Assembly: GCA_034440615.1 (NCBI GenBank)
Contig: JAOTOM010005146.1
Coordinates: forward strand, 1,062,501-1,126,500
Direction: 5' to 3'
DNA: 64,000 nucleotides
DNA from: Ashinkailepas kermadecensis
Taxonomy: Eukaryota > Arthropoda > Thecostraca > Neolepadidae
The position numbers were made by a program, and so were the translations under genes. Within the stretch, counting starts at the first letter, position 1. Each line of letters starts with the position of its first letter. The notes under the pieces are model-generated. The model had not been told where the DNA came from and searched no databases. It saw nothing but the letters and a program-made list of their open reading frames with translations. Positions 60,124 to 64,000 of the stretch are shown piece by piece.

Positions 60124-61459
60124 TATCGACCGGGCACACTGGCAGACTACAAGGGGGCGGGGCGGACAGACAGCCAGACAGCCAGACAGCCAGACAGCTG
60201 ACATCTCCTGCGGTGTAATGCTGTTCCGATGGACGGCGGCGCGGTGGTCTCGTCGGCAGTTCGATAAGTGCCAGGACATGACATCTGAGTCCAGTCTGTG
60301 CCGGTGGAGTCCGGCCAGCCGTCAGCCGGCCGAGTGGGGTACCTCCACCTCCACTCCACTCCAACTGCTCAGATAAAACACGGGTCTATTTAATTTTGAC
60401 AGCGTTGGCCTAGCGCCAGCCGATAAATAGTCGGGTGATGTGTGTCTCTGCCGTCCGTGCAGCACGGCACCCCACAAATGGGCACCATTTCATCAGGCAT
60501 TGGCGCGCTCGGGCTGCCTTGAACGCGGCATTAAGGCGGAGTCTGCACCTACACCCATCGACCTCTGCCCATCGGGAAGTTGTCTGCTTAGCCACCCGGC
60601 GTGTTGCTGTGATTTCGGAGGGGAGCATGTGTCGCATACAATTTTCTCCGATCTTGAGAATTTGTCATCTAACGCCAAACTAATATGATGCGTGGTGCAG
60701 ACCCTTTAGATTGCTGTGCCCATGGCTGAAGATCCCGGGTGGGTCGACGTCAGGACCCATGATTTAGTACCCTGTCAATGCTAATTTGTAAAACCCCTGA
60801 TTTAGTACCCTGCTAATGCTAATTTGTCATTTTATCTACTCAATCTGAAAATCTGTCCTGAAGATAATGACCTGGACCCATGGTTTGGTAAGAAATCTCC
60901 GGCCTTGGCTGTGCCACCCATGGAATGTACTCCAAATATTGCGCTCCGTCGCAGTCGCAATGTCCAAGCTGTGCATTTGCCTGGTTCATCGTCAAACGGA
61001 ATAATTTGACGGTCATAGTTGGCCCAGTTTTCGCTGTTTCGTGGATACGTCGGTTCGGGCATCCACTCTACGATGCTCTTGCATCATCGCCAACGTCAAG
61101 CAGGTTGTGTACATTGAAGCTGGCACAAGTCCTTAAGCAAACATGCAAATAAAAGCGGGGAGACACCCCCCCCCCCCACTCACCTTCCGGCGTGTTCGGA
61201 GACACTGGAGTCAGCGCTGAGCCGCCATTCACAGCCACTAACTGCTCTCTTCCCAGCAGGTATGTTTCGGGCCATTCTAGCGCTGTGCTGCAGTTTTAGG
61301 AGTTTTTTTTTGCTGCTTAGTAAAGCATCGCTGCTCAGTGACATCTCAGCCAGGTAGCCCCTGATAGTCCTGGCTCGTGACAGTTTCACAACCCATTCAG
61401 TGACCACTAACTGAATTAATCCCTCCCGCCCCCATCCCCCATCCCCCACCCGGCGCCGA
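60124..61459. other. Unassigned sequence
   Basis: An 8-bp AGACAGCC repeat lies at 60165-60200. TTAGTACCCTG plus TAATGCTAATTTGT is duplicated at 60760-60830. The overlapping ORFs at 60410-60690 show no known motif. Confidence 0.35.
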
Positions 61460-62075
61460 CCGATTCTCCGACCAACCTCAGCAGGCGCCGACCAACCCCC
61501 GACCAACCTCGACAGGCGCCGACCAACCCCCGACCAACCTCGACAGACGCCGACCAACCCCCGACCAACCTCGACATGCGCCGACCAACCTCCGACCAAC
61601 CTCGACAGGCGCCGACCGACCTCCGACCAACCTCGACAGGCGCCGACCAACCCCCGACCAACCTCGACAGGCGCCGACCAACCCCGATCAACCTCAGCAG
61701 GCGCCGACCAACCCCCGACAAACCTAGACAGGCGCCGACCGACCTCCGACCAACCTCGACAGGCGCCGACCAACCTCGACAGGCGCCGACCAACCCGACC
61801 GACCTCGACAGACGCCGACCAACCCCCGACCAACCTCGACATGTGCCGACCAACCTCCGACCAACCTCGACAGGCGCCGACCGAACTCCGACCAACCTCG
61901 ACAGGCGCCGACCAACCCCGACCGGCCCCAGCCGTTGCTGCCCGACCAACCCCCGACAAACCTAGACAGGCGCCGACCAACCCCCGACACACCTAGACAG
62001 GCGCCGACCAACCTCCGACCGGCCCCAGCCGTTGCTGCCCGACCGACCTCCGACCGGCCCCAGCCGTTGCTGCCC
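61460..62075. repeat. Minisatellite, 31-bp unit
   Basis: About 19 copies of a unit with GACCAACCTCGACAGGCGCC and GACCAACCCCC. CCCCAGCCGTTGCTGCC units appear three times near the 3' end. The - strand Val-Gly-Arg ORFs are artefacts. Confidence 0.96.
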
Positions 62076-62424
62076 GACCACCCGAGCGAGGCAGTTGCGA
62101 CCGAGCGCCGCCCATCAGATAGCACGTGTCACGTGCATGCCCTGTATACAAGTTCCCGGCAAACAGCCTTATCGGAGGCGTCGTCTCGCTGCTGAGCGGC
62201 ACAGCCCGCAGCACCACAGCTCTCGGCCGGCACATGAATAAACCAATAAACAATGCACGAGACCGGCCGGCGCGCTAACCAGTTGCCGCCGAACCGCCGC
62301 AGGGGTGCAGGGGTGCACGGGCCTGTGTCGGTGCCGGGATTATGTTGAGATGTGTCCCCGAGCCCGACGGATCCTGTCGTTCCCATGTGAACCACAGGGG
62401 AGTCACAGGATCCCATGTGGCCAT
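62076..62424. other. Unassigned sequence
   Basis: GC-rich, no gene recognised. Duplicated CAGGGGTGCA at 62299-62317. Confidence 0.3.
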
Positions 62425-63382
62425 CCTCCCATGTGACTGGGCCGCCTCACTGTGACCATCTTCTCATGTGACTGGGCCGCCTCACTGTAACAATCCTCCA
62501 ATGTGACCGGGCCTCCTCACTGTAACCATCTTCTCATGTGACTGGGCCGCCTCACTGTGACCATCTTCTCATGTGACTGGGCCGCCTCACTGTAACAATC
62601 CTCCAATGTGACCGGGCCTCCTCACTGTAATCATCCTCCAATGTGACTGGGCCTCCTCACTGTAACCATCGTCCAATGTGACTGGGCCTCCTCATTGTAA
62701 TCATCCTCCAATGTGACCGGGCCGCCTCACTGTAACAATCCTCCAATGTGACTGGGCCGCCTCACTGTAACAATCCTCCAATGTGACTGGGCCTCCTCAT
62801 TGTAATCATCCTCCAATGTGACCGGGCCGCCTCACTGTAACAATCCTCCAATGTGACCGGGCCTCCTCATTGTAATCATCCTCCAATGTGACCGGGCCGC
62901 CTCACTGTAACAATCCTCCAATGTGACTGGGCCGCCTCACTGTAACAATCCTCCAATGTGACTGGGCCTCCTCACTGTAACCATCCTCCCATGTGACTGG
63001 GCCGCCTCACTGTGACCATCTTCTCATGTGACTGGGCCGCCTCACTGTGACCATCCTCCAATGTGACTGGGCCTCCTCACTGTAACCATCTTCTCATGTG
63101 ACTGGGCCGCCTCACTGTGACCATCCTCCCATGTGACTGGGCCGCCTCACTGTGACCATCCTCCAATGTGACTGGGCCGCCTCACTGTAACAATCCTCCA
63201 ATGTGACTGAGCCTCCTCACTGTAACCATCCTCCAATGTGACTGGGCCGCCTCACTGTGACCATCCTCCCATGTGACTGGGCCTCCTCACTGTAACCATC
63301 CTCCCATGTAACTGGGCCGCCTCACTGTAATCATCCTCCCATGTGACTGGGCCGCCTCACTGTAACCATCCTCCCACGTGAC
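62425..63382. repeat. Minisatellite, 35-bp unit
   Basis: About 27 copies of a unit with ATGTGACTGGGCCGCCTCAC and TGTAACCATCCTCC. Variant positions (GCCGCC/GCCTCC, AACAATC/AACCATC/AATCATC, CTCCAATG/TTCTCATG) recur in similar orders, so multi-unit copying is likely. Confidence 0.96.
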
Positions 63383-63424
63383 TGCTGAGGAAATGGCCGC
63401 TGACATGGACCGTCGCGCCGCCAG

Positions 63425-63692
63425 GTGATGGAGGTGTGCAGCGCCACTGCGGCGCAGGCGTCGCCACAGTCGGCTCGGCTACGTCGTGAGATCCCGCTGC
63501 TGTCCTACCAGCCGTCCGGGCCGTCTACAGCTCAGGCGTCGCCACAGTCGGCTCGGCTACGTCGTGAGATCCCACTGCTGCCGTATCAGCCGTCGGGTGA
63601 CCTGGAGCTGGCGCTGCCGCAGCGTCACCAGTCGCTGTCGTCAGCGTCCCCTGGCGCGCCGGCTCTGGCCAGCATACTGCGCACCTTCAACG
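63425..63692 (+). CDS. Candidate host exon (unknown protein)
   Basis: An open frame of 89 codons plus one base, preceded by GCCGCCAG (acceptor-like) and followed by CAACG|GTGAGA, a good splice donor with GT at 63693. GC at codon third positions is high. Two in-frame 26-codon copies (78 bp, starts 63455 and 63533) contain SARLRREIPLL then YQPSG. A segment LALPQRHQSLSSAS and LASILRTF follows. The copies keep frame and most residues, which is mild support for selection on protein, but 78 bp being a multiple of 3 can be chance. I do not recognise the family. Confidence 0.35.
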
Positions 63693-63719
63693 GTGAGACC
63701 CGCACGCTCTGCGGCGCCT

Positions 63720-63860
63720 CCAGCAGGCACACGTGCAGCACCGCATGCTCTGCAGCACCTCCAGCAGGCACATGTGCAGCACCGCATGCTTTGCAGCACC
63801 TCCAGCAGGCACACGTGCAGCACCGCATGTTCTGCAGCGCCTCCAGCAGGCACATGTGAT
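63720..63860. repeat. 41-bp tandem repeat
   Basis: About 3.4 copies of a unit with GCAGGCACACGTGCAGCACC and GCATGCTCTGCAGC. It follows the candidate exon donor and would lie in the intron. Confidence 0.92.
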
Positions 63861-64000
63861 TTGTCGCTGTAGGTGCAGCACCCGTTCATGTGTTCATGCA
63901 TCTGCCCACACAGATCTGCCGCCATTAATCCGGGAATTTATTGCTGCTGACGAATCTCTAGAGTGGGCCCCAGACATTGGAAGCGTTTTGAGCTACAGTT
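63861..64000. other. Window end, nothing assigned
   Basis: 140 bp without identifiable feature. Confidence 0.3.

Noticed and set aside
61180..61992. 270-codon - strand ORF with Val-Gly-Arg repeats
   Set aside because: It is a product of the 31-bp array at 61460-62075.

Overview
The window reads as non-coding, repeat-dominated animal nuclear DNA. No gene with a recognisable host function could be established. It has very long (TA)n, (CA)n and (CT)n microsatellites, decayed LINE and Penelope-like retroelements, tRNA-derived SINEs, no operon-like ORF layout, and intergenic sequence without long ORFs outside the repeats. The GIY-YIG domain of the Penelope-like element and the microsatellite load are what I would expect from an arthropod, perhaps a decapod crustacean. 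That assignment is an inference of low confidence.

The dominant feature is tandem repetition. I count more than 40 unrelated arrays with units from 2 to about 105 bp. By my own tally of array lengths they cover about 19-20 kb, near 30% of the window. Units include 31 bp (481-1077), 27 bp (3933-5140), 26 bp (11311-11960), 13/14 bp (16797-17588), 20 bp (20110-20722), 35 bp (25195-26515), 25 bp (34064-34858), 37 bp (37336-38304), 22/23 bp (46455-47180), about 80 bp (49511-50890), about 50 bp (56385-57700) and 35 bp (62425-63382). Several show higher-order structure, where blocks of variant units repeat together. Almost every long ORF in the window lies inside such an array and is an artefact of a stop-free repeat unit.

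Mobile elements are the second layer. A CR1-like LINE (26678-28920, + strand) sits inside a minisatellite, whose two halves lie on either side of it. A second copy of the family lies on the - strand at 19185-20096. Isolated 3' ends lie at 14352-14515 and 14725-14806. A decayed reverse-transcriptase palm remnant is at 51994-52131. A Penelope-like C-terminus with a GIY-YIG endonuclease lies at 8503-8994 (-), close to a good candidate minimal type I hammerhead ribozyme at 8135-8177 (+). Two SINE families with tRNA-derived heads each have two copies: SINE-A at 39152-39329 (+) and 31845-31992 (-), both with perfect target-site duplications, and SINE-B at 6188-6385 (+) and 51370-51556 (-). Other dispersed repeats are seen as pairs or triplets within the window.

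Host coding sequence is scarce. The best candidate is an exon at 63425-63692 (+), with an in-frame 26-codon duplication and a good splice donor. A CpG- and GC-box-rich stretch at about 41740-42330 looks like a CpG island. Both need transcript evidence. I found no rRNA, no convincing functional tRNA gene, no CRISPR array and no multi-gene system.
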